From assembly GCF_016755875.1 (NCBI RefSeq), contig NZ_BNED01000005.1:7391501-7455500 (forward strand): a DNA stretch of 64,000 bases, written 5' to 3'. This DNA comes from Streptomyces spororaveus. GTDB lineage: Bacteria; Actinomycetota; Actinomycetes; Streptomycetales; Streptomycetaceae. The notes under the pieces were generated by a model, which saw only the letters and a list, made by a program, of their open reading frames with translations, searched no databases and had not been told where the DNA came from. Below are positions 10,801 through 18,619 of this stretch, piece after piece. Position 1 is the first letter of the stretch, and each line of letters opens with the position of its first letter. The position numbers and the translations under genes were made by a program.

Positions 10801-11741
10801 AGACCCCGCAGGTCTCCCTCGACTTCCAGGTCTTCGAGAAGCCCGAGGGCCTCACCTTCAACTGGGACTTCCTGCCCGCCGTCTACCCGGACGGCCTCAT
10901 CGACGCGATGTTCGAGGAGTTCACCGCCCTGCTGGACACCCTCGCCGAGGACGAGGTCTGGGAACGGCACTCCCCGCCGCCCGGCGAGGAGGACGCCGCC
11001 CCCGGCAAGGCCGAGGAGCGCGACACCGGCGACGCCTGGGAGCGGTACTGGGCCGGGATCCGGCGCACCGGCCGCGGCGGCGACGTCATCTGGGACGCAG
11101 ACAGCGGCGAGGAGTTCCGCTGGCTGCTGGACCAGGCGCAGCGCCACTTCCGCGGCGACCTGCAAGTCATCGACCTCGGCTGCGGCAACGGCCGCTACAG
11201 CCGCGAACTCGCCCCGCACTACCCTTCGGTCATCGGCGTCGACGTCTCGGTCAGCGCCATCGACCACGCCAAGCGCGAGGCCGAGGGCGTGCCGAACGTC
11301 GACTACCTGGCGATCGACATGACCGACGCCGAGCAGGCCGCCGTCCTGGGAGAGGGGCCGTACAACATCTTCGTCCGCGGTGTCTTCCACGTCCTGGACG
11401 GCGAGGCCCGGGCCCGGCTCGCGGCGGTCGCCGACCGGCTGCTGGGCGACGAGGGCACGCTGATCGTGCACGAGCCCGACTACTCCAGCAACTCCTTCGG
11501 CTACCTCGGCTTCGTCGGCGGCAAGCGAGGCCGCGCCGAGGACCTGGTCGGCCCGCTGGAGGCGGCCGGTGTCCGGCACTCGCACCGCTTCACCCGGCCC
11601 GAACTGGCCGAGGCGTTCGGCGCGGACGGGTGGGAGGTCGTCGAGGACGAGGCGATAGAACTGCACGCGATCGACCCCAGGTCGGATTCCGACGCCCTGC
11701 GGCTGCCCGGCTACTACGCGGTGCTGCGCCGCAGGCGCTGA
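7803..11741 (+). CDS. NRPS A-T-Cy-MT, probable aryl-acid starter module
   Basis: 1312 residues with an unusual order: adenylation (about 15-520), carrier (about 535-605, phosphopantetheine Ser566 in FELGGHSLL), heterocyclization (about 620-1060) and C-terminal methyltransferase (about 1080-1312). The Cy signature DxxxxDxxS is intact (Asp761, Asp766, Ser769). The MT has the SAM motif VIDLGCGNGRY from residue 1122. The A domain keeps A3 (YTSGSTGTPK), A7 (YDTGDLA), A8 and the A10 Lys (NGKVDR), but the Asp235 position is Ala210 in GFAVQIMEW, so the substrate probably has no free alpha-amino group. An indole-3-carboxylic acid made by the neighbours fits. No A or T follows the Cy, so it must act with another protein, probably Cy-A-T at 29590-32859. 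The MT target is unknown. GTG start behind GAAAGGG. Confidence 0.9.
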   Translation: MTTALVDFNRSDAAFPATGYPQLLAEQAARTPRATALAQGDRSWTYAELEAATNRLAHALIARGAAAGTRIGLCYPRSAEYVIGSLAILKTGAAIVALDPVNPDDRLAAMIADAAPLLVLTPADLGRRIPEGVPQAEVATAGAGLPDTPPAVVTGPDTVSHLIYTSGSTGTPKAVLERHGALTNLVHWTTRAYGVRPGDRASWMSTPGFAVQIMEWLAYLPAGAAIHIPEAGQAQSPEQIRDWIVREGITHTMLVAALAEPAWGLDWPADTALRILVTTAERVHSWPPVDTPFQVVMTYGTTETTNVLSCLDLGAGIDFTSRATSDEVRADRQVPVGVPIANLRVHLLDEDGSPVPEGEVGRLYVSGAGVAAGYHGRPELTAAKFHPNFLPGDPHPVLYDTGDLARRREDGAVELLGRSDSQVKIRGFRVELGEVETHIARLDDIAEAVVVTQERAPGDKRLIAYVSPAGAAAPDSAAVRAEVARTLPYYMVPSAVVVLPALPRLPNGKVDRRSLPEPPEGRDAVGAGYEAPRNEVEDGLGRLWAEAFRTDGVGIHDNFFELGGHSLLAFQLIDEIRRRYGVELSLSDLSTCPTVAELATLVTTERTGGRGSFGGLPAIVPDPSARFEPFPLTESQQALWIGRGGLVELGNVGCHGYFEWESEQLDAARFERAWRRLVERHDALRTRVLPDGTQQVFEEIPAYEIPVTDFGGLDEETRRAELADLRERLSHQVLDADAWPLFDVRISLLGGGRARIHLCLDFLVADAWSYFQVLVPDLVTYYAEPDAELAPLELTFRDYVLAVGNSLRDSELYRRSEWYWRDRLATLPPAPELPARPADAPELPVRFERRSHVVSPERWSRIQERAHAREVTPSGVLAAAYAEILGKAAGQARFTINFPLFNRLPLHPQVNSLLADTTTTLLLAVEQTESTFAGRAQAVQRRLWADLEHRYFSGVQVLRELTRLRGSLAPAMPVVMTSLAGHPPQYEETELGAPVYGISQTPQVSLDFQVFEKPEGLTFNWDFLPAVYPDGLIDAMFEEFTALLDTLAEDEVWERHSPPPGEEDAAPGKAEERDTGDAWERYWAGIRRTGRGGDVIWDADSGEEFRWLLDQAQRHFRGDLQVIDLGCGNGRYSRELAPHYPSVIGVDVSVSAIDHAKREAEGVPNVDYLAIDMTDAEQAAVLGEGPYNIFVRGVFHVLDGEARARLAAVADRLLGDEGTLIVHEPDYSSNSFGYLGFVGGKRGRAEDLVGPLEAAGVRHSHRFTRPELAEAFGADGWEVVEDEAIELHAIDPRSDSDALRLPGYYAVLRRRR

Positions 11742-11766
11742 CGGCCGCGCACGCTCCGGTCCGGCT

Positions 11767-11800
11767 CTGTGCCGGGCGGCCCGTCGGCCGCCCGGCACAG
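11767..11800 (+). terminator. Strong hairpin terminator after the A-T-Cy-MT gene
   Basis: A perfect 15-bp stem with a four-base CGTC loop lies 25 bases after the synthetase stop. There is no T-run, which is common for actinomycete terminators. It separates the biosynthetic operon from the AlkZ-type gene, which therefore needs its own promoter. Confidence 0.75.
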
Positions 11801-11885
11801 GGCCTCGGCGTCGTTCGGAGCAGGAGCGGGCCGGACCGGCAACGAGAAGACGCGGCCACGGCCGCTCGGCTGAAAGACTGGACAC

Positions 11886-12917
11886 GTGGAACGACGTACG
11901 ACCGACCGGCTGCTCAGGGCGCGCGCACAGGCGATCGGGGGCGAGGTCCGGGAGGAATCCGTCGCCGCCGTCCTCGACCGGGTGCTGGCCGTGCAGGCCC
12001 AGGACCTGCCCGCGGCGGAGCTCGGGCTCCGGGTGCGGGCCCGCGGGCTGACCCGGGAGGCGGTCCGCCGGGCCACCGACACCGAACGCACCGCCGTCCG
12101 CGGCTGGTTCATGCGCGGCACCCTCCAGCTGGTACCGGCCGCCGACGCCCGATGGCTGCTGGCCCTCTTCGGCCCCGTCCACCTCGCACTCGCCGCCCGG
12201 CGGCTGCGCGAACTGGACCTCGACGAGGCCCTGTGCACGCGCTCGGAACGCCTCATCACCGAAGCGATCGACGGCGAGGGGCCGTTGACCCGGGCCCAGC
12301 TCACCGACCGGCTCACCACCCTCGGGGTGGAGCCGAAGGGGCAGTCCGCCTTCCACCTGATCCGCCGGGCCGCCCTGGCCGGGCGCATCTGCCACGGACC
12401 GCAGCGGGACGGGGAGGCCACCTTCGTCCTCCTCGACGACTGGCTGCCCGCCACCGGACCCCTGCCCTTCACCGGAGCGGCCGCCGAACGTGAACTCGCG
12501 CGCCGCTACCGCGCGGCGTACGGACCCTCCGACGCCCTGGACTTCGTCCACTGGTCGGGGCTCAAGGCCACCACCGGCAAGAACGCGTGGGCCGCCGTAC
12601 GGGAGACCGGGCCGGAGGCCGCCCCCGCCCCCGCGGAGCCGGACGTACGCCTGCTGCCGGCCTACGACAACTACCTCGTCGGCTACCGCGACCGGGACCT
12701 GTCCGTACCCGCCGCACACGAACGCCGGGTGTGGCCCGGCGGCGGGCAGATCCGCGCCACCGTGCTGGTCGACGGCCTGGCCGTCGGCACCTGGTCCGGC
12801 GGCCGCCGCGGAACTCCCGTCAAGGTCGAACCGTTCCCCGGTACCGAGCCCCCGACCCCCGCCGTGGCCGCCGGAATCGCCCGCGAGAGCGCCGACATCG
12901 CACGCTTCTCCAGCTGA
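11886..12917 (+). CDS. AlkZ-family winged-helix DNA glycosylase
   Basis: 343 residues of the HTH_42/AlkZ-YcaQ family, monofunctional DNA glycosylases built from tandem winged helices. The catalytic QPhiQ motif is present as Q37-A-Q39 in VLAVQAQDLP, the same numbering recalled for AlkZ itself, the azinomycin self-resistance glycosylase that unhooks interstrand crosslinks. Further family blocks are VRGWFMRGTLQLV (about 73-85) and LLPAYDNYLVGYRD near 255. GTG start. It lies between synthetase genes but after a terminator. AlkZ-like genes in clusters of DNA-damaging metabolites act in self-resistance, while other family members are general repair enzymes, so a resistance role here is plausible but unproven. 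Confidence 0.82.
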   Translation: MERRTTDRLLRARAQAIGGEVREESVAAVLDRVLAVQAQDLPAAELGLRVRARGLTREAVRRATDTERTAVRGWFMRGTLQLVPAADARWLLALFGPVHLALAARRLRELDLDEALCTRSERLITEAIDGEGPLTRAQLTDRLTTLGVEPKGQSAFHLIRRAALAGRICHGPQRDGEATFVLLDDWLPATGPLPFTGAAAERELARRYRAAYGPSDALDFVHWSGLKATTGKNAWAAVRETGPEAAPAPAEPDVRLLPAYDNYLVGYRDRDLSVPAAHERRVWPGGGQIRATVLVDGLAVGTWSGGRRGTPVKVEPFPGTEPPTPAVAAGIARESADIARFSS

Positions 12918-12928
12918 GCTCATCGCAT

Positions 12929-12946
12929 GTCTACAAGCGGTCTACA
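12929..12946 (+). promoter_or_regulatory. GTCTACA direct repeats at 11-bp period, candidate SARP operator
   Basis: GTCTACA occurs exactly twice, at 12929 and 12940, giving the 11-bp spacing used by SARP activators. About 8 bp downstream of the second copy is an ATTCATA-like -10 region, the spacing reported for SARP promoters. The site lies 90 bp before the MFS start and resembles the CTACAAC/CTACGAC repeats at 918-939. Confidence 0.55.
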
Positions 12947-13036
12947 GTCCCCGGATTCATAACCGTGGTCTAACTCCGGCTCCATAGCGTCAGTGCCGTC
13001 CGACAATTCCGTACCCAATCAGAAAAGGGCGTCGAC

Positions 13037-14311
13037 ATGGCACTCGGTCGGCATTCCGATTTCAATCGCCTGTGGTTCGGGCAGACCGTCAGCAACTTCG
13101 GCGACAAGATCTCCCTCCTCGCACTTCCGACCCTCGCGGTCGTGGTGCTGGACGGCGGAGCCCTGGAGGTCGGCGTGCTGGGGGCGCTGCGCTTCCTCCC
13201 CTTCCTCCTGCTCGCCCCGATCGCCGGGCTGGTGGCCGACCGGGTCTCGCGGCGCACAGTGATGATCGCCGCCGACCTGGGCCGCTTCCTGGCCCTCGGC
13301 ACGATTCCGCTCGCATTCGCCCTCGATTCCGTCAGCATGACCCACGTCTACGTCGTGGCCGCTCTCACCGGTGTCCTCACCACCTTCTTCGAGGTCTCCT
13401 ACCAGTCCTGGCTGCCGCAGCTCATCGGCACCGAGAACCTCATCGAGGGCAATACCAAACTCCAGATCAGCCGGAGCGTCGCGGAGGCGGTCGGCGCCGG
13501 CGCCGGCGGCGCCCTCATCCAGCTGCTCGGCGCCGCACGCGCCATCACCGCCGACGCGTTCACCTTCCTCGTCTCGCTCGTGGCCCTCCTCGTCATCCGC
13601 CACCGGGACACCCGCGAGCGGACCCAGGAGCGCAAGGCCTCCGCCAAGGCGGAGATGAAGGAGGGAATGAAGACCCTCTTCGGCAATCCGGTCCTGCGCG
13701 GCCTGTTCACCGCCAACGTCGTGGTCAACCTCGGCGCCGCCATGGGTGACGCCCTGCTGATCGTCTACGCGTACAAGGTGCTGGACCTCAGCCCCGGCCA
13801 GGTCGGTGCGGCCTTCGCCGTCATGTCGGTCTTCGTGATCGTCGGCGCGGTGCTCTCCGAGGTCGTCTCCAAGAGCCTCTCGGTGGGCCGCCTGCTGGTC
13901 ATCACGGCGGTCGTGCTCGGCGCCGGCTACATCCTGGTCCCGACGGGCGGCGCGGTCGGCGGCTTCGTCGGCCTGATCGTGGTCCAGGCCGTCATCGGTT
14001 TCGTCTCCCCGATGTTCGACATCCACGTCCTCAGCCTCGTGCAGGGTGTCACCCCGAACGAGCAGATGGGCCGCGTCAGCGGCACCGCCCTCTCCGCGGT
14101 CTACGGAGCCCTGTCGCTGGGCTACTTCGCCGGCGGCGCGCTCGGCGAGGGCATCGGCCTGACGGCCGGCCTCGCGGTGGCCGGCGCGGTCACCATCGCC
14201 GGCGGACTGACCCTGCTGACCGGGCCGGTGGCCAAGATCAAGGAAATGCCCGCCGGCGACAACGCCGAGGAGGGATCTCCGGCGGCGGACGAGGCCAGGA
14301 TCACCGCCTGA
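13037..14311 (+). CDS. MFS exporter
   Basis: 424 residues with about 12 hydrophobic segments. The N-terminal FNRLWFGQTVSNFGDKIS and LVADRVSRRTVMI (loop 2-3) are typical of the EntS/TMS5-type MFS exporters found in NRPS clusters. A charged cytoplasmic loop near 190-215 separates the two halves, and the tail is acidic. An AAAAGGG site precedes the ATG. Its promoter carries GTCTACA direct repeats, linking it to SARP control with the rest of the cluster. Likely function: export of the finished peptide, contributing to self-protection. The transported compound is inferred from location. Confidence 0.87.
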   Translation: MALGRHSDFNRLWFGQTVSNFGDKISLLALPTLAVVVLDGGALEVGVLGALRFLPFLLLAPIAGLVADRVSRRTVMIAADLGRFLALGTIPLAFALDSVSMTHVYVVAALTGVLTTFFEVSYQSWLPQLIGTENLIEGNTKLQISRSVAEAVGAGAGGALIQLLGAARAITADAFTFLVSLVALLVIRHRDTRERTQERKASAKAEMKEGMKTLFGNPVLRGLFTANVVVNLGAAMGDALLIVYAYKVLDLSPGQVGAAFAVMSVFVIVGAVLSEVVSKSLSVGRLLVITAVVLGAGYILVPTGGAVGGFVGLIVVQAVIGFVSPMFDIHVLSLVQGVTPNEQMGRVSGTALSAVYGALSLGYFAGGALGEGIGLTAGLAVAGAVTIAGGLTLLTGPVAKIKEMPAGDNAEEGSPAADEARITA

Positions 14312-14324
14312 CGCTCCGCCCCCA

Positions 14325-14360
14325 CGGGAGCGGGTGCCCGCCGAACGGCATCCGCTCCCG
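14325..14360 (+). terminator. Hairpin terminator after the MFS gene
   Basis: A 14-bp stem (13 Watson-Crick pairs and one G-U) with an 8-base loop begins 14 bases after the MFS stop. It suggests that the following synthetase operon, which starts at 14537, has its own promoter within the remaining 176 bases. No clear promoter or SARP repeat was recognised there. Confidence 0.6.
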
Positions 14361-14536
14361 GCACACGCGACCGGGCACGGCCGCCGGGCCCCGCCCCGGA
14401 CGCCGCCCCCACGAGGTGGATCCACACCCGCGCCCGCCGCACCCGCTGACGCCCGTACCGCACCCGCAAGCCCGCGCCGCGCTCCCGCGGCGCGTCCTGC
14501 CGTACTCCCTCTCCCGAAGACGCACGGAGGCTCAAG

Positions 14537-17500
14537 GTGAGCGAGTCCCTCGCCGAACGCATAGCCGCACTGCCGAAGTCCCGCCGGGCACTGTTCCAGG
14601 CCCTGACGGGCCGCACCGGCGGGCGCTCCGCCGTACGGGAGGACCCTGAGCCGGCACCCCGCGACCCCGCCGAGGCGCCCGTGCTCTCCTTCGCGCAGCG
14701 CCGCCTCTGGTTCATCGACCAGCTCCAGCCGGGCAGCCCCGCCTACAACGTGCCGGTCGCCACCCGCATCCGCGGCCCGCTCGACGTCCCCGCCCTGCAC
14801 GCGGCGCTCCAGGACATCGTGGACCGCCACGAGGTGCTGCGGACCGTCTACACCTACCGGGAGGGCGCCACCGAGGCCGTGCCCCGCGTCGTGGACGGCT
14901 ACCGGCTGCCCCTGCCGCTGACCGAACTGCCCGACGAGGACGCCGCCCGGCCGTTCTACGACGCCGACGCGGGCGCCCCCTTCGACCTGGCCGGCGCCGT
15001 CCCGCTGCGGGCCCGGCTCGGCCGGATCGGCGCCGAGGACCATGTCCTCGTCCTCAACCTGCACCACATCGTCACCGACGGCTGGTCCATGCGGGTCCTG
15101 TACACCGAACTGGAGCGCGCCTACGCCGCCCGCACCGGGGCACCCGGCGAGGCGGCGGCCCCGCTCGCCCTCCAGTACGCGGACTTCGCCACCTGGCAGC
15201 GCCGCCGCGTCAGCGGGGACCGGCTGGAGGGCCTCACCTCCTTCTGGCGGGAGGAACTGGACGGCGCCACCCCCGTCGACCTGCCCACCGACCGGCCCAG
15301 ACCGCCCGTCTTCGGGCACGCCGGAGCCTCCCGCTACATCGACCTCCCGCCCCGGCTCATCGCCCGGCTGCGGGAGTTCGGCAAATCCGAGGGCGCCACC
15401 CTCTACATGACGATGCTGGCCGGCTTCGCCGCCACCCTGCGCCGCTGGACCGGCCAGGAGGACATCGTCGTCGGCACCTCCGTCTCCGGCCGCGACCACC
15501 CGGCCTTCGGCGACCTCATCGGCTTCTTCGTCAACACCCTGCCGCTGCGCATCAGAACCGGCGGCGATCCCGGCTTCGCCGAACTGGTCCGCGCCACCCG
15601 CCACACCACCCTCCAGGCGTACGCGCACCAGGAACTGCCCTTCGACCTGATCGTCGACGCCCTCGCACTGCCCCGCGACCCCAGCCGGCCGCCGCTCACC
15701 TCCGTGATGTTCCTCCTCGACGAGACTCCGGACACCGCCCCGGGCCTCGCGGGCGTCACCACCGAGCCCATCGACTTCTCCTCGCACGCCACCAAGTACG
15801 ACCTCATGATCAGCGTCCACGACACCGGCACCGCGGTCCGCGCCCTCGTGGAGTACCCCACCGCGCTCTTCGACGCCACGACCGTGGACCGGCTGCTCGG
15901 CCACTTCCTCACCACCCTCGAAGGGGCGCTCGACCGCCCCGACGCCCCGCTGTCCGCCCTGCCGCTCCTCACCGACGGCGAGCGCCGGGCCGCCCTGGAC
16001 GACTGGAACGCCACCCGCGCCCCCTTCCCCCAGGACGCCTGCCTGCACCAGCTGTTCGAGCAGCACGCCGACCGGCGGCCCGACGCGCCCGCCGTGATCC
16101 TCGGCGGACTCGGCGGCTGGAACATCACCTACCGGGAGCTGGAGGAGCGCGCCAACCGGCTCGCGCACCGGCTCACCGAGGCCGGCGCCGGCCCCGACCG
16201 GACCGTCGCCCTGTGCCTGCGCCGCGGCCCCGGCCTGGTCACCGCGATCCTCGCCGTCCTCAAGGCCGGCGGGGCCTACGTACCCCTGGACCCGGACTAC
16301 CCGGCGGAACGCCTGGCGCTGCTGCTGCGGGACTCCGCGCCGCCCATCGTCGTCTCCGACGCCGAACTCATCGGCCGGCTGCCCGTCCCCGCCGGCACCG
16401 CGCAGGTGCTGCTCGACACCGACCGGGCCGCGCTCGCCGAACGCCCCGCGACCCGCCCGGCCGTCCCCGTCACCTCGCGGGACCTGGCCTACGTCATCTT
16501 CACCTCGGGCTCCACCGGCACCCCCAAGGGGATCGCCCTGGAACACCGGGGCGTGGTCAACAACCTCCTCGACCTCAACCGCTCCTACGGCATCGGCCCC
16601 GGCGACTCCGTCCTCGCCCTGTCCTCGCCCAGCTTCGACATGAGCGTCTACGAGACCCTCGGCATCCTGGCCGCGGGCGGCACCCTCGTCCTGCCCGACC
16701 CGGCCGCCGCCAAGGACCCGGCGCACTGGGCCGACCTCGTCGAACGGCACGGGGTCACCGTCTGGAACTCCGCCCCGGCCCTCCTCGGGCTCCTGGCCGA
16801 CCAGCTCGAACACGCGGACGGTCCCCGGCTGCCCACCCTGCGCACGGCGTTCCTCGGCGGCGACTGGATCCCCGTCACCCAGCCCGACCGGATCCGCGCC
16901 TTCGCCCCCGGCCTGTCCTTCGTCGCCCTCGGCGGGGCGACCGAGGCCTCCATCCACTCGGTGGAGTACCGGGTCGGCCGGGTCGATCCGCAGTGGACGA
17001 AGCTCCCGTACGGGCGGCCCATGGCCAACCAGCACACGTACATCCTCGACCCGAACGACCGCCTCGTTCCCGTCGGCGTACCCGGCGAACTCCACCTCGG
17101 CGGCGTCGGACTGGCCCGCGGCTACCTGGGCCGGCCCGAGCTCACCGAGGAGAGGTTCGTCCACGTCGAACTGGGGCCCGGCCGCACCGAACGCCTCTAC
17201 CGCACCGGCGACCTGGCCCGCTACGGCGCCGACGGCACCATCGAACTCCTCGGCCGCACCGACTTCCGGATCAAGCTGAACGGGCTGCGCATCGAACCCG
17301 GCGAGGTGGAGAGCGCGCTGCGCGACCGCCCCGGGGTCCGCGAGGCCGTCGTGGCCGCCCGCCGCACCGCCGGCTCCGACCGCCTGGTCGGCTACGTGGT
17401 GCCCGAGGAGGGCGCCGACCTCGACACAGCGGCCCTGCGGACCGCCCTCGCGGCCGTCCTGCCCCCGCACTGCGTCCCCGCCGAACTGGTCCTGCTGGAG

Positions 17501-18619
17501 CGGCTCCCGCTCAGCCCCAACGGCAAGGTGGACCGCGGCGCGCTGCCCGACCCGCGGCAGGGCACCCCCGCGCCGGACCGGACCCCCGCCGCACCCGCCG
17601 GCGGGGACCCCGTCGCCCTGCGGATCGCCGCCGTCTGGGCCGAGGTGCTCGGCGCCGCCGAGGTGGCGCCCGACGACGACTTCTTCGCCCTCGGCGGGGA
17701 CTCCTTCGCCGCCGTGCGCGCGGTCCGCGCCGTCGCCACCGCCCTGCCGGACAGCGGTGCCGCCGCCCTGCGCGTCGTCGACCTCTTCAGCAACCCGACC
17801 CCGGCCGGCCTCGCCGCCCGCACCGCCGAACTCGGCGGTGGCCGCACCCAGGTGCACAGCCTGCTGCACCGGCTCACCCCCACACGCCCGGCCGGCACCA
17901 CCTCGCTGACCCTCGTCTGCTTCCCGCACGGCGGCGGCGACGCCATCGCCTACCAGCCCCTCGCGGCCCAGCTCCCGCCGCACATCGAGCTCCTGGCCGT
18001 CTCCCCGCCCGGACACGACCCGCTGCGCCCCGGCCCGATGCTGGCGGTGGCCGAGTTCGCGGAACGCGCCGCCGAGGAGATCGCCCGCACCGTGCGGGGC
18101 CCGTACGCGGTCTACGGTCACTGCGCCGGAGTCGTCACCGCCCTGGAGACCACCCACGTACTGGAACGGCTGGGGCAGCGCCCGATCGCCCTCGACCTCG
18201 CCGCGGCCCTCCCGGAGGAGGACCCCGAGTACGCCCTGGAGATGGAACGCGTCTCCGGCGACGACGACCTCGTCGCCTACCTGACGACCATGGACGGCTT
18301 CGACGGCGTCCTCGACGACAGCGACCTGACCGCGGTCCTGCGGATGGTCCGCCACGACATGACCGAGGCCGCCCGCTTCTTCGCCCGCACCCCGGGCGGC
18401 TACGACCGGCCCCTGGACACCCCGCTCACCTGCATCATCGGCGACGCCGACGACGCGACCGAGGGCTACGAGAACGGCTACCGCGCCTGGGGCCGGTACG
18501 CGGCCGACGTACGCCTCGCCGTGATCCCCGGGGGCCGCCACTACTTCGCCAAGCACCTGCCCGACCGGCTCGCCGCTCTCCTCGACGACCTGCACCGCAA
18601 CGGAGGAACCCATGTCTGA
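14537..18619 (+). CDS. NRPS C-A-T-TE termination module
   Basis: 1360 residues. The condensation domain (about 40-480) has a canonical HHIVTDG at 176-182. The adenylation domain (about 500-1020) has FTSGSTGTPKG, YRTGDLA and A10 SPNGKVDR; its pocket reads roughly D-M-Y-N-F-G-L-I-H-K in the GGDWIP/GGATEAS type, and the substrate is not assigned. The carrier (about 1030-1105) has FFALGGDSFAA. The C-terminal thioesterase (about 1115-1360) has Cys1196 as nucleophile in YGHCAGV instead of Ser, with an acid in GDADDATEG and His in GGRHYF. It should add the last residue and release the chain. GTG start behind GGAGG. Its end overlaps the next synthetase by 8 bp, so genetic order does not equal assembly order. 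Confidence 0.92.
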   Translation: MSESLAERIAALPKSRRALFQALTGRTGGRSAVREDPEPAPRDPAEAPVLSFAQRRLWFIDQLQPGSPAYNVPVATRIRGPLDVPALHAALQDIVDRHEVLRTVYTYREGATEAVPRVVDGYRLPLPLTELPDEDAARPFYDADAGAPFDLAGAVPLRARLGRIGAEDHVLVLNLHHIVTDGWSMRVLYTELERAYAARTGAPGEAAAPLALQYADFATWQRRRVSGDRLEGLTSFWREELDGATPVDLPTDRPRPPVFGHAGASRYIDLPPRLIARLREFGKSEGATLYMTMLAGFAATLRRWTGQEDIVVGTSVSGRDHPAFGDLIGFFVNTLPLRIRTGGDPGFAELVRATRHTTLQAYAHQELPFDLIVDALALPRDPSRPPLTSVMFLLDETPDTAPGLAGVTTEPIDFSSHATKYDLMISVHDTGTAVRALVEYPTALFDATTVDRLLGHFLTTLEGALDRPDAPLSALPLLTDGERRAALDDWNATRAPFPQDACLHQLFEQHADRRPDAPAVILGGLGGWNITYRELEERANRLAHRLTEAGAGPDRTVALCLRRGPGLVTAILAVLKAGGAYVPLDPDYPAERLALLLRDSAPPIVVSDAELIGRLPVPAGTAQVLLDTDRAALAERPATRPAVPVTSRDLAYVIFTSGSTGTPKGIALEHRGVVNNLLDLNRSYGIGPGDSVLALSSPSFDMSVYETLGILAAGGTLVLPDPAAAKDPAHWADLVERHGVTVWNSAPALLGLLADQLEHADGPRLPTLRTAFLGGDWIPVTQPDRIRAFAPGLSFVALGGATEASIHSVEYRVGRVDPQWTKLPYGRPMANQHTYILDPNDRLVPVGVPGELHLGGVGLARGYLGRPELTEERFVHVELGPGRTERLYRTGDLARYGADGTIELLGRTDFRIKLNGLRIEPGEVESALRDRPGVREAVVAARRTAGSDRLVGYVVPEEGADLDTAALRTALAAVLPPHCVPAELVLLERLPLSPNGKVDRGALPDPRQGTPAPDRTPAAPAGGDPVALRIAAVWAEVLGAAEVAPDDDFFALGGDSFAAVRAVRAVATALPDSGAAALRVVDLFSNPTPAGLAARTAELGGGRTQVHSLLHRLTPTRPAGTTSLTLVCFPHGGGDAIAYQPLAAQLPPHIELLAVSPPGHDPLRPGPMLAVAEFAERAAEEIARTVRGPYAVYGHCAGVVTALETTHVLERLGQRPIALDLAAALPEEDPEYALEMERVSGDDDLVAYLTTMDGFDGVLDDSDLTAVLRMVRHDMTEAARFFARTPGGYDRPLDTPLTCIIGDADDATEGYENGYRAWGRYAADVRLAVIPGGRHYFAKHLPDRLAALLDDLHRNGGTHV

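Noticed and set aside
6552..12923. Very long minus-strand open frames, including one of more than 2100 codons opposite the A-T-Cy-MT region, and similar ones elsewhere
   Set aside because: They are antisense or alternate-frame shadows of GC-saturated third positions. Their products are low-complexity Gly/Ala/Arg/Val/Pro sequences without domains, while the opposite strand encodes full motif-bearing enzymes.
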